From Antilocapra americana (taxonomy: Eukaryota > Chordata > Mammalia > Artiodactyla > Antilocapridae), in the NCBI GenBank assembly GCA_007570785.1, contig ML664161.1, positions 9,644,211 to 9,708,210 of the forward strand: a stretch of DNA of 64,000 bases, given 5' to 3'. The notes under the pieces were generated by a model. That model had not been told where the DNA came from. It did no database searches and was given only the letters and a program-made list of their open reading frames with translations. Below are positions 48,660-59,674 of this stretch, one piece after another. The translations under genes and the position numbers were made by a program. Every line of letters begins with the position of its first letter. The first letter of the stretch is position 1.

Positions 48660-48984
48660 TTTCTGCTTCCTTAGGTCCCTGAGGAAGTTGAAGTTTAACT
48701 TGATCTTCAACTTCCTGAGTTTGGTCAGGAAAACCATGGTAGCTCACTGTGGATACTACCTTTCTCTCAAGGATCAAAATCCTGCTGTGACCATTTTCCA
48801 GTGTCTAAAAGAGAATTGTTTCATATGTTTTGCCCAGTTTTATACTCATTTATAGCAGGAAGGCAGGTCCAGTACCAGTAACTCTGTCATGGCTGGAATA
48901 AAGAATCCATGTTTTCTGTTTAATTTTCACAAAGCCTTATGAGATGGTGTTTGTGATGTAGGTACAGTTATTATGCTAGGTAGT

Positions 48985-49535
48985 TAGAATAGGAAACAGG
49001 AGTCCAAAATGGCAGTGGTTAAAAGACAAGGAAGGGAAAAGCTCGTGAAAATAGAACAAAGGAAGGTCTAAGGAAGGTCCGAGGACCTGAATGAGGGCCT
49101 CAGGTAGAGCAAGTAGCACTCCTGGCTAGCCCAATTTACATAGGGCAGGCCTGAGGGAGGAAAAAAAGAGGAGCCAAAGCACACGCTCTCTCTCTCTCTC
49201 TCACCTCCCCACACCCCTGCGTGCGCTGATTCACGTCTTTGGGTCGGCATGCCCTCATGCCTGGAGGATGATTCTCCTGCCAGTTTGTAAATAAAATAGC
49301 GCTGTAACACTGATTCGTCTAAGACCTATATCGTGGTCTGTTCGAGACCTGAGAGCTATAACATGGTCTGTCCAAGACCCAAGAGCTGCGACACACCAAA
49401 GGCTTTAGTGTCCATCACTTCAAATCTTTGTTATGACGAGACAGAACCGAGGAGCATACACTCACCTGACAATTATAACCCAATTTTATGGAGAATTAAA
49501 CTCAAGATGAACTGGTGAGTGGGGGAATCCGATTT
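48985..49535 (+). mobile_element. ERVK-type LTR plus short leader
   Basis: Recognised as a bovine betaretrovirus-like (ERVK) LTR: 'gggcctcaggtagagcaag', a CT run (49183-49202), 'gtaaataaaatagcgctgta' carrying the poly(A) signal AATAAA, 'acactgattcgtc', 'gacgagacagaaccgaggag' and 'ctcacctgaca'. The LTR proper probably ends at about 49471. The next about 60 bp could be a degraded primer-binding site and leader ('gaactggtgagtgggggaat'). No gag follows. The 5' boundary is approximate. Confidence 0.78.
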
Positions 49536-49729
49536 AAAACCTGAGCAGTCAGATTCACTCTCCATGAATCTGTTTTAATAAATGATGCTGCTTCTGCAAT
49601 ATGAAATTATATTTACTACCTTTGTTGCATTCATCATACTTTTTTCTCATATTTATTAATATTTGTTTTTTAAACTTTGCTACCTTTTCTAATGTGTACA
49701 AACAACACAATTCCTGTTTACAACTACTA

Positions 49730-49795
49730 CCCCACTGCCTAGCATAGGCTCTTGGTTAGCATTCAATAAATATTTGTTGAATGAACATAGATAAG
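49730..49795 (+). repeat. MIR/L2-type 3' end scrap
   Basis: 'cattcaataaatatttgttg' followed by 'aatgaa', preceded by 'ctgcctagcataggctc', is typical of the 3' end of MIR or L2 elements. Confidence 0.6.
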
Positions 49796-49880
49796 AGCAT
49801 TATAAAACAATTTTGAAAAGAGGCTCCTTTCTACATATTTGCTATTTTAGACTTCATCTTGCCTGCCACCTAGTGGCATC

Positions 49881-50118
49881 AAAATTCTACAGCATAGTAT
49901 GCCCAAGGAAACTCAAACAGGGGCTCTGTATCAACCTAGAGGAGTGGGATGGGGAGGGAGATGGGAGGGAAGTTCAAAAGGGATGAGATATACGTATACC
50001 TATGGCTGATTCATATTGAGGTTTAACGGAAAACAATAAAATTCTGTAAAGTAATTATCCTTCAATAAAAAAATAAATTTTTTTAAAAGGCCAAAAAAGA
50101 AAAAAATTCTAGAGCATA
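49881..50118 (+). mobile_element. L1 3' end, 206 bp, with 16-bp TSD
   Basis: AAAATTCTACAGCATA (49881-49896) and AAAATTCTAGAGCATA (50103-50118) differ at one base. The insert carries 'agatgggagggaagttcaaa', 'tatggctgattcatattgag' and 'tctgtaaagtaattatcctt', and ends in an A-rich tail. Confidence 0.88.
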
Positions 50119-50457
50119 AACAACATCAGTCTAAAGATGGGAAATAGGCCAAAAAGGTGATAGAATCTTTAGTATTATACATATAGACATATAATTATAT
50201 TAGAAGAAAGAGTTATAGCAGGATTTCCATTCTTGATAAGATAGTAGTAATTAGAAATCAGTCTCAGGAATGATCAAAACACCACTGACAAACAATGACA
50301 ATAGTTTGATGAAGTGAGCACAGAGTTGATGTGTTCAACTGGTGAGTGTAGGCATTACTTGGGTTTGAAGTTAAAAAAAAAATGACATCCAAATATGCTG
50401 CTTTGGATATGTTATTTTAAAAAGTAAAACTTGCTAATAGTTGTTTCTAAAACCTTT

Positions 50458-50665
50458 GTTGTCTTCCCTGTGTCTCAGATGGTAAGAGAATCTGTCTGTA
50501 ATGAAGGAGACCAGGGTTCAATCCCTGGTGGAGAAGATCACCTGGAGAAGGGAATGGTAACCTGCTTTAGAATTCTTGCCTGGGAAATCCCATGGACAGA
50601 GGAACATGGAAAGCTACAGTCCTTGAGGTTACAAAGGGTAGGACATGACTGAACAACAAACACTT
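50458..50665 (+). mobile_element. Bov-tA SINE
   Basis: tRNA-derived head ('cagatggtaagagaatctgt', B-box-like 'gggttcaatccc'), then the BovA body ('gaattcttgcctgggaaatc', 'ggtaggacatgactgaacaa'). Not a functional tRNA gene. Confidence 0.88.
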
Positions 50666-53101
50666 CCACTTTTTTTTCAAAGCCTTTACTTATTAGCATA
50701 TTTTAAATGGCAATACTCAGCTAATTAATTTCAAAATGTATCTTTGTTGAACCTAAAACCATACAGTTATGATTCTTGTAGTCTTCTACATGACAAAACA
50801 ATATGCACTTATTTTTATCAAAAGCAAAACTACATGATGGTTTTCAAGCTAATTTCTGTGTTAACAAATCTAAAGATATGCAGTAGGCCTCACAATTTAC
50901 ATAAAATTAAAGAAAGGATGCTTCAAGAATGCAAATAAATGCAAAAAGGGAATATTTTAATTTGATCCATGATTAGTATCAACCATCACAGTGTGGTAAT
51001 AATACAAAAGAAAGATTCTGCATTCAGTGTATAACTAATGGTTATAAGCCATTTATAGACTGAATATCCTGATTATTTATTTTGAGAAATATATTTATGT
51101 TTCAGATTCTATTTTAAAAATCTGAGATCTTTAAAAACATTTTAATATTAGAATCATATGCACTGATTTCTGTAGTTCTGCAATATGACAAGCCTAGAAA
51201 AATGATTTATTTCACTTAGTGCATAATTAATTGTATGAGTTCACTGTTTAACCTCTATCGATTTCCATTTCTTAGTTAATGTTCAACTTAGAAACAGAAG
51301 CAAAAATTATTTTACAACAGAATAAAAAGGATACAGAAGTTAATCCTAGCATAATAGGGAAGATCATTTTACTTTTCATCTTTATATTGTATATCCTCCC
51401 CTCAGTAATTTTCAAGGATTTGAAAGGGCACTCTTAGTTTTAAAACAAAAGTTTGAAGTCTAAATAGTGAACCTATTGAAACTAATCCTTGCATCCTAGG
51501 AACCATAGCATTTTACTGTTTCTTATAGTACTATTTTGATTAATGTTCATTAAGTTATTTTTATAACACTGAATTGAATTTTGGCATGATCATGCCATTT
51601 AGAATTTTTTATGATTATAAAAGTTATTTGAAAATTCATCAAACCATTCTAATATCCAGGAGATATTTTAATTAACATGTAGGCAGTGTTGATGGCACTT
51701 CATATGTGTAGAGAAAACCATGGACACAGTGATAAATAATTACTTTCAGGCGCATCTCAATTCATTATTGTTTATGTATGCCTATAGATTTTCTGGGCTA
51801 TTTCCAATTTCAAATATTTTATTTTGCTTACAAGTCACCCAAGTGGCTCAGAAATTGCAATATTTTGACATACTGAAGTATACATTACATTTTCAGTATT
51901 AGCCCTTTCAAATGGAAATGAAATAAAATTCTTCCAACGTCACCACATGTCCTGATATTGGGATTGGAAACTATGGTTGCATAAGGTGTTTCCAGAAAAT
52001 ATAGAGTCAAATTTTCTTTGGTGTCAAACAATCTGTGTTTAGGTTCTGCAGTTTATTTAAACCAAAAGTTTCTTTCCAGCAGGTTATCTTAGAAATTTCA
52101 AAGTGATTTTGTTGTCAGTAAGTTTGAGGTCTCCATAGAGCTGTTAAGTATATCTGATGGAACTTCTATATCATTGTGGATATAGAGTTATAAATGAGTT
52201 CTAGCATGCTGGCAGATTTCCTGCTCACGTAACGAGTCTTAATTTAATTGATGGTTATGTTTCCTACTGGTTATTAACAGGGAAGGCATTATGTTTTCAT
52301 GTTGATATTAGTTTTGTTATTTGTGTCCAAAAGAAATCCAGGATGTATGAGCTCAGGGAATGAACAAGACTAAAGTTTTAGGTAAACTGCTCTAAATCAG
52401 GCAAGGAGGTATAGAGGCATCATAATGCTAAGAAAGGAGCTATTTAAAAGATGTAACATAATTACTTTATCTTTGCGGTAGATTAAACTGAATACTACCT
52501 ACCCATTATAAGATCAAAGCCTTTAGGGAACAAGACAAAGGAGAGGACATTTTTATAGAAAAAAAGATAGGGCTGGGTAACCTTGAGGATTCTAGGAAAC
52601 CAAAAGCTAATACAGAGTTCTGAAGAGGATAGAAATATATAAAAGAAATCTTTAAGGACACAGATAAAAAGGTGATTCATACCTTTGGACAGCTGTCGAA
52701 CTTGCCCCTTCACAACATCCTTTGAATCAGTTATGTTATCACCAAATAAGCCATAAACTTTGGTGTATTTGCTCATGGCTCACAGTGGGAATTTCTTTCT
52801 ACCATTCTTTGTATCTCAGTCAGTTTTGGAAATCTTTCTCATCCTTCTCACCCCTTACTTAACCTTATTTGATCCCTCCTTTCTTCCTGTAGTCATTTGC
52901 TACTGCAGTTATCTGCCTTTTTATTTTGTCCTGCCTTATGATAGTTAATTATGATTGTCTAGCTTAACATAAATCAAGTAGTAAAGAGATGGTTTTTGTT
53001 TTGTGATTACATTTAAATGGAATCTAAGTTAATCCTACAAGCTCACATCATACCCTCTGCTTGCATGGATAGTACTTGCAGTTATTAACCCTTCATTTTA
53101 C
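50666..53101. other. Intron 3, 5' part
   Basis: AT-rich SPATA16 intron sequence just downstream (in transcription) of exon 3. No named repeat and no further exon recognised. Confidence 0.55.
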
Positions 53102-53247
53102 CTGTGCGCATGATTCAGGGCAAGGTCGGGTTTCCTCATTCGCAGATAGCATGCAACAAGCTTTGTCTCAATGAAACTTGCCACACTAGCTATATCTTCA
53201 GCAGATGCTTCAAATGGTTTTCCCAGAACTGCCCCTTTGCTGCAAAG
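53102..53247 (-). CDS. SPATA16: SPATA16 exon 3 (146 bp)
   Basis: Minus-strand exon. An acceptor follows a long T-run and 'cttttaaag'; the donor is 'gtaaaa'. It encodes 48 whole codons beginning Leu-Cys-Ser-Lys-Gly and ending Asn-His-Ala-His, plus the first two bases of an Arg codon that exon 4 completes. The peptide contains the first half of a TPR-like unit (IETKLVACYLRMRKPDLALN). I place the acceptor at 53247 because the CTTTGCAGC start reads Leu-Cys-Ser, as I recall from human SPATA16. It also gives 204 codons upstream, which puts the exon-4 split Arg at 283. A CAG eight bases further in (exon start 53239) is a competing acceptor and keeps frame only with a different upstream exon end. SPATA16 acts in the spermatid Golgi/acrosome. 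Identity is by recognition, not by search. Confidence 0.92.
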
Positions 53248-55322
53248 CTTTAAAAGAAAAAAAAAAATTCAATGCTTTAAATTTTCTAATCATCTTGACA
53301 AATAATTGATCTTTTAAATAAACAAAACATAATATATACACATACTTTTCCAAACAAGTAAAATATTAACATTTTGATTGTAAATTAAATAAATTATTCC
53401 TGTTCACTATTAAGTGACTATAAGTAACACATTTTATTGTAAAATGCTTCCTGTAAAATATTTTTAAAATATGATATATTTTAAAGGGGTGCCATTAGCT
53501 AAGAATGTCTGTTTTAAAAATAAAGCACACAATAAGCAAAGATATTAACAGAAAACCAGGTATAAATCATATTAAATACCGGTGCTTTTATGAAAACCCA
53601 GCTAAGCAATAATCTAGCACACTATCAAGTTTGATTTAATATAATAAGGGGTATCGGAAGTAAACTCCTAGGAGCCATTAACATGATTGGTGATTAATTT
53701 GAGTCTGAATCATATTCTCTAGGATGTTATTGAAAGAAAAGAAGTGAAAATTTATTAGAATTTATTGGCAGAGGTCACAGTATCTGAAAAACATGGCAGG
53801 GATGTGGAATTGTTAATAAAAATTCCAGGAAGTCAATGGTTTCTGGGCACCATAGATAAACTGTAGAGGAAGAAAATAATTAATTTTGGGGAGAGAACCC
53901 CAAACATTAAGAAACATCAATAATATGACAAGGATAGATCAGTACTTTTTTTTCCCCCTAAGAGTTGTCTACTGTTCCTTAGCATCAAGGCTGATGGGGG
54001 AGGAAAAACTCCACCACCACTTGGTGACCTTATTCACAATATCTGCTTCTTTGCTATTTTCTACTGCCTGTATGCTTTTCTCACCTGGGATAGTAATATT
54101 TGGGGATTAGTACCTATTTGTATATATCTCTATGTAAGATTTCTTGTATTCTAAATCCTGTTTTTTTTAAAAAATGTTATTTAAAGTAATTTTCTTTTAT
54201 AGATTAAGTTGAAGTTGCCTTGCCATTTACATTAACATTATCTATTTTTTAAAGTGCAAATAGGTTGAGGATGGGTTTATTCTGTTCTAAAATGTGTTCT
54301 TTTCTTAATTTTATCCAACAAATATAAGCTGAAGGGAAATCTAGATGTTTTACAGCCTTCATTTGAATGGTAGTTACCTGGTGCTACCTGGATATTCTGT
54401 CAACTGTGATAATTCATATCATTTTTAAAAGTCTTTTCCCATTTGATGGGAGAAATTTTTTACTACATACATTCAACCAATTAATATTTATTAATTACTA
54501 GTAATCATCAGACAAAAAATACTACCCTTACATTTTAATTTGCATTAGATAGGTCTTTTTAATAAATTTTGGCTATTTTTAGTTCAGTGTAAATTCCTGT
54601 TTTTGTATCCCTTGCCTATTTCTGTTGATGTGTTAATCTTTTTCTTATTAATTATGAGAGCTCTTTATAATCTAGTATTCATTTTCTATACAACTATGTA
54701 CATATAATCAGACATAAAGGTTTTTCCCCCTCTAATTGCCCTTCAGAAAAGAGTCAACTTCTATCTATGTTCTTATGAGGACTCTCAGAATACATTTCTC
54801 AATTATTTGGCAAGGTGGGGAACAAAGACTTTTATGGAAGATACAAAGTATTTGTAAATGACCTTTGTCAAGGCTAAGTTTCAATGCTTTATAAAGATTA
54901 CCTGATAAAATTCATAATAAAAGATACAAAGCATGTAACAGTGATTTAGTAACTACTCCTGAGAGTCTGACCTCACAAATGTCGGTGTGGTTGTAAACAG
55001 ACTTTAAAATATAGTTTAAGAGAGTATTATAGTTTGAACATGATAGCTTGAGACAGCACCTCTCCACGTCTACCAGTTTGATCCTATATGACCCTGAGAT
55101 ACCTAAAATAATGGTTGTATAGGAAGAAAAAAATGTTTTTGGGTAATGCAACTTTTCATAAAGTCAGTGGAAAACTACATAAGTAGAAATTATGTAGTGT
55201 CATTTGTTAGCATATCATTGTATTGAAATTCTAGACTTTCTTAGTAGTTTTATCCTTTAAATTACATCATCATATTTCCCCCAAATCTTAAATGCTCAAA
55301 TCTCATGGATTTTTTTTTCACA
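53248..55322. other. Intron 2 part, nothing recognised
   Basis: SPATA16 intron 2 sequence upstream of exon 3. AT-rich, no named repeat. Confidence 0.5.
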
Positions 55323-55496
55323 TAAAATCTTGGGCTCCCCTGGTGGCTCAGACGGCAAAGAATTCACCTGCAGTGCAGGAGACCTAGGTTTGATCCCAGG
55401 GTCAGAAAGATCCCCTGGAGAAGGGAATGGCTACCCACTCCATTATTCTTGCCTGGAGAATTCCAGGGACAGAGAAGCTTGTTTGTTTAAAATCTT
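55323..55496 (+). mobile_element. Bov-tA SINE with 9-bp TSD
   Basis: TAAAATCTT at 55323-55331 and 55488-55496 flanks a Bov-tA: 'gctcccctggtggctcagac', 'ggtttgatcccagg', 'ttattcttgcctggagaatt'. It is 3'-truncated relative to a full BovA body. Confidence 0.9.
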
Positions 55497-57509
55497 AAAC
55501 ATAAGAGAAACAAGCCCCACGTTGTATACGTCCTTTGCCCCTTCCTCCTCTTTGTTCGTATCAGGTGTGATAGAGCAGATATAGCTCCTTTCTCAGGCAT
55601 ACTTTTTGAGAGATGAATACAGGGGCCATTAGGGAAGTAACTTCCATGAGGACATTCAGATTCTACATGGCAAGAGGAAGCTGACCTTCAAGTTTAATAA
55701 CATTAAGATTTTGTGAACATTGAAAGAAAGTGAAAAATAAGTGCCTGATCTTCTAATGTCTGCTATAGTCTCTACTTCTATGAGTTTCAAGGCCAAGAAA
55801 AGAAATAAAATGATCAATCTTAACGCTCCAGAGTGTATACTTTATGACACCAAACTGTAAGCAAGGAAAGACAATAATAATTTTTCAGTTCACATTAAAA
55901 TGGAAAAACACACAGCCTGTACATTTGTGGTGATTGTGATTTATCAATCAAGTACTGTAAGATAGAGAACTTTCTGATTTTATCAAAGGTTACCTTATTT
56001 GTTTGCCAAAGTGATGTGTCTTTGAAATAAGCTTTGCAGTAAGGCAAATTGTTACAAATATGTTGATGTTAAAGGTAGAAATATAGAAAATATAGACAAA
56101 GTACTGGTATCAGGATTATAAAGGACATTTCAGATATTTTGCTGAATTTTAAAATTTTAGGTAGTCTTTTGTGAAGACTAACAAGTGAATTCTCTAGAAT
56201 ATGAAGGACTTTAATATGAGATGTATTTGTATGCATGCAGGAAGGGTGACTTATTTCAAGTTGTATTTGTTTAAAGCTATAGCTTTTTGTGAAAAAAGTT
56301 ATGGAAACAAGGTAATAAAAAGCTTTAAACTACCTAATATAGTAAATTAATGAAAAGACTTTGAATTAGAAAACAAAAATTAAGTGTTAAACTTTTGTTT
56401 TAAAAGGAAGCATGGAGAAGTAAAAACCATAATTTTTTAGGGAAAATGAATTAAAAACTCTTATGGGTATAGTTGTTGTTTTGATGAGAAACTAGATGTT
56501 AAAATTTCAAAATTTAATAGTAAATTTCAGTAGTAAATTAAAACCACAGGCTTAAATTTTAATAAAAAATACATACTTTACAAAATATATTCGATAGTTT
56601 TCTGAAAATAGCCTGATAATACTTCAGACTTATAAAATATTATTAAAAGTTTATAAAGCTATAAAACCTTTCTCTAAGGTATTTCAAAGTTATTTTAAGA
56701 AATAAATATCAAACCTATTTTCAGAAATTGTGGCACAATGGAATTTCAAAGTTTGTTTAAAAACACAGATAAAAATAACAGAAAGCCCAATAATGGCAGA
56801 AAAAAACAAGATTAAATATTATGTTATGGGTCCCATTCTTAAAAATACAACCACACATTTTTCTTTAATTAGTATTGTCATTAGTAATATTGATATTGCT
56901 AATAGAGTCTCAGTTAATAGAATATTGTATGATGACTGCCCACCATACTCCTGGGACATAATTTTGAGTGATCCTTGCAGATCGAGGAAAGAACAATAAA
57001 TCTTTAAAAATGAGGCATTTTTTTAACTATCAATTATCTACAAATTACAGTATATATCATTCAAGTGGAAATATTTTAAGCTTTTTAATTGTTCAGGAAA
57101 TTACCAAAAGAAAAAAAAAAAAGATGGAGAGTAAGTTACCCATAACTCTATTACCATGTTTAATTGCCATTAATTTCTTGCACATTTCCTAACATAATTT
57201 TCATATTTTTATAATAAAGTATAATTGTATATAGTAGTCCCATCTTTTTTATATAGTTTTACTTTTATGTTTTTAATTAAAATCTAAAACATTACTCACG
57301 TTATAGTTATAGTTGGATATTTCAATGTTCTTACTCTCAGCAAGTGATAGAAATATTAGAAAGTAAGTCGGCAAAGATCCTTATGATTTGCACAACACCA
57401 TTAACCAATCAAATGTAGTCAACATATATATAAAATACTCCATCTTACAACATATTTTGCTCAGCTGCCCTGGAAAATCACTGCAAATTCAACAGTTTAA
57501 AAAAAAAAA
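55497..57509. other. Intron 2, nothing recognised
   Basis: Very AT-rich. No named repeat or exon. Confidence 0.5.
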
Positions 57510-57895
57510 TCCAGTTGGAAAGTGAGCAGACATGAACAGAGTTTTCTCTGAAGAGGACATGCTGATGGTGAATAAGTTCATAAAGGAATGTTCAGCATGT
57601 TTATTGTTTGATATCATTAGCCATCAGAGAAATGTAATTTAAAACTACAGTGAGATATCACCTAGTAGAATGGCTAAAAAGTAGCAACAACTTGGTAACG
57701 AGTTGGATCACTCATACTTTGCTGATGGGAATGCAAAATGGTACAGCCAGTGATGAAAACAGTATGGCAGTTGCTTAATAAACTAAACGTGTAACTACTG
57801 CATAATTCAACAAGTACACATTGGCACTTATCCCAGAGAAATGAAGGCTTTAGTTCACAGAGAAATTCATATCTGAATAATGTTTACAGCAGAAA
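57510..57895 (+). mobile_element. Old L1 ORF2 C-terminal fragment
   Basis: Diverged sense L1: 'gccatcagagaaatgtaatt', 'actacagtgagatatcacct', 'gctgatgggaatgcaaaatg'. No frame survives. Confidence 0.78.
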
Positions 57896-58341
57896 GAGAA
57901 CCAGAGAGCTCACTGAGAGTCTACTTTTTTTGGGGGGGGAGGGAGGGAGTGGTCTCTTTTATAAGGGAACAAATCCTCTTCAAGAGGGCTCCACCTTCAA
58001 GACACCTAATCACTTCCCAAAGTCCCCACCTCCAAAAACCATCACAAATGGAATTAGGTTTCAACAAATGCGTTTTGGAGGGACAAATATTCAGTGCAAA
58101 TGTTTCATTACTCATTTTACAGACGAGGAAATTGAAGGTTGGAGAGCAATCTTCTCAGGTTACAGAGTTAGTAATTTGAATTTACACCTAGATGTCTGGC
58201 CCTGGAGCCTGTGTGTTTAATCACTATGTCAGTGCCACACGGTGACACTTCATGAGCTACTGATGCACAAAAACAGAGAGCAAGCATTTAGAAACTTTCA
58301 CAGTACTTTGACAGAGAAATATTGTATCTGTTGTAAAATTG
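57896..58341. other. Ancient repeat-like block and MIR
   Basis: 57930-58100 resembles a common old mammalian repeat ('agggctccaccttcaagaca', 'cccacctccaaaaaccatca') that I cannot name. 58108-58235 is MIR-like in antisense ('ttttacagacgaggaaattg', 'tctggccctggagcctg'). The overlapping open frames here are not genes. Confidence 0.5.
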
Positions 58342-58837
58342 CTGTTGTTCAGTCACTAAGTCATGTCCGACTCTTTGCAACCCATGGGCTGCAGCATTTC
58401 AGGCTTCCCTATCCTTCCCTAGCTCCCAGAGTCTGCTCAAACTCATGTCCATTCAGTTGGTGATGCCATCCAATCATCTCATCCTCTGTTGTCTGCTTCT
58501 CCTCCTGCCTTCAATCTTTCCCAGCATCAGGGTCTTTTCCAGTGAGTCAATTCTTCGCATCAGATGACCAAAGTGTAGGAGTTTCAGCTTCAGGATCAGT
58601 CCTGCCAATGAATATTCAGGACAGATATCCTTTAGGATGGACTGGTTGGATCTCCTTGCAGTCCAAGGGATTCTCAAGAGTCTTTTCCAGCACAATTTGA
58701 AAGTATCAGTTCTTCAGGGCACAGCCTTCTTTATAGCCCAACTCTCACATCCATATGTGACTACTGAAAAACACATAGCTTTGACTATATGAACCTTTGT
58801 TGGCCAAGTAATGTCTCTGCTTTTTAATACTCTGTCT
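58342..58837 (-). mobile_element. BovB 3' fragment, antisense
   Basis: From 'ctgttgttcagtcactaagt' to 'ctctgctttttaatactctg'. Ends where the L1 begins; no continuation of BovB was recognised beyond the L1. Confidence 0.87.
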
Positions 58838-58845
58838 AAAAATTG

Positions 58846-59624
58846 GAGTTACAGTTTAATAACCTGCAGACAAGGATTGAGAAGATGCAAGAAAGGTTTA
58901 ACAAGGACTTAGAAGAAATGAAAAAGAGTCAAAATACAATGAATAATGCAATAAATGAGATCAAAAACACCCTGGAGTGAACTAACAGTAGAATAACAGA
59001 GATAGAAGACAGGATAAGTGAGGTAGAAGACAGAATGGTAGAAATAAATGAAACAGAGAGGAAAAATGAAAAAAGAATTAAAATAAATGAGGACAATCTC
59101 AGAGACCTCTGGACAATGTTAAATGCACCAATATTCGAATCATAGGAGTCCCAGAAGAAGAAGACAAAAAGAAAGACCATCAGAAAATACTTGACGAGAT
59201 AGTAGTTGAAAACTTCCCTAAAATGGGAAAGGAAATAATCACCCAACTCCAAGAAACCCAGAGAGTCCCAAACAGGATGAACCCAAGCGAAACACCCCAA
59301 GACACATATTAATCAAATTAACAAAGATCAAACACAAAGAACAAATATTAAAAGCAGCAAGGGAAAAACAACAAATAATACACAAGGGGAATCCCATAAG
59401 GATAACAGCTGATGTCTCAATAGAAACGCTTCAGGCCAGAAGGGAATGGCAGGACATACTTAAAGTCATGAAAGAAAATAATCTACAACCCCAATTACTG
59501 TATCCAGGAAGGATCTAATTCAAATTTGAAGGAGAATTTAAAAGCTTTACAGACAAGCAAAAGCTGAGAGAATTCAGCAACACCAAACCAGCGCTCCAAC
59601 AAATGCAAAAGGATCTTCCCTAGA
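58846..59624 (+). pseudogene. L1 ORF1 remnant
   Basis: Coiled-coil and C-terminal RNA-binding region of L1 ORF1p (text such as IIGVPEEE and RRIPIR-like segments can be followed across frames). The start is missing and several stops and shifts are present, e.g. TGA near 58978. Ends at the TAG near 59622, about 50 bp before ORF2. Confidence 0.78.
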
Positions 59625-59674
59625 CAGGAAACACGGATGGGGTATATAATCTCAAACCCAAAACAATAAAGTAA

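Noticed and set aside
50470..50530. tRNA-Glu-like gene
   Set aside because: It is the tRNA-derived head of a Bov-tA SINE, followed by BovA body sequence, without tRNA 3' structure.
53239..53247. Alternative acceptor CTTTGCAG| giving a 138-bp exon 3
   Set aside because: Better consensus, but the eight bases read Leu-Cys-Ser in frame as expected in SPATA16 and the 146-bp exon gives the right residue count to Arg283; kept only as an alternative.
57880..58220. Two overlapping open frames of about 100 aa
   Set aside because: They lie in old repeat-like and MIR sequence with a G-run; no domain or splice evidence.
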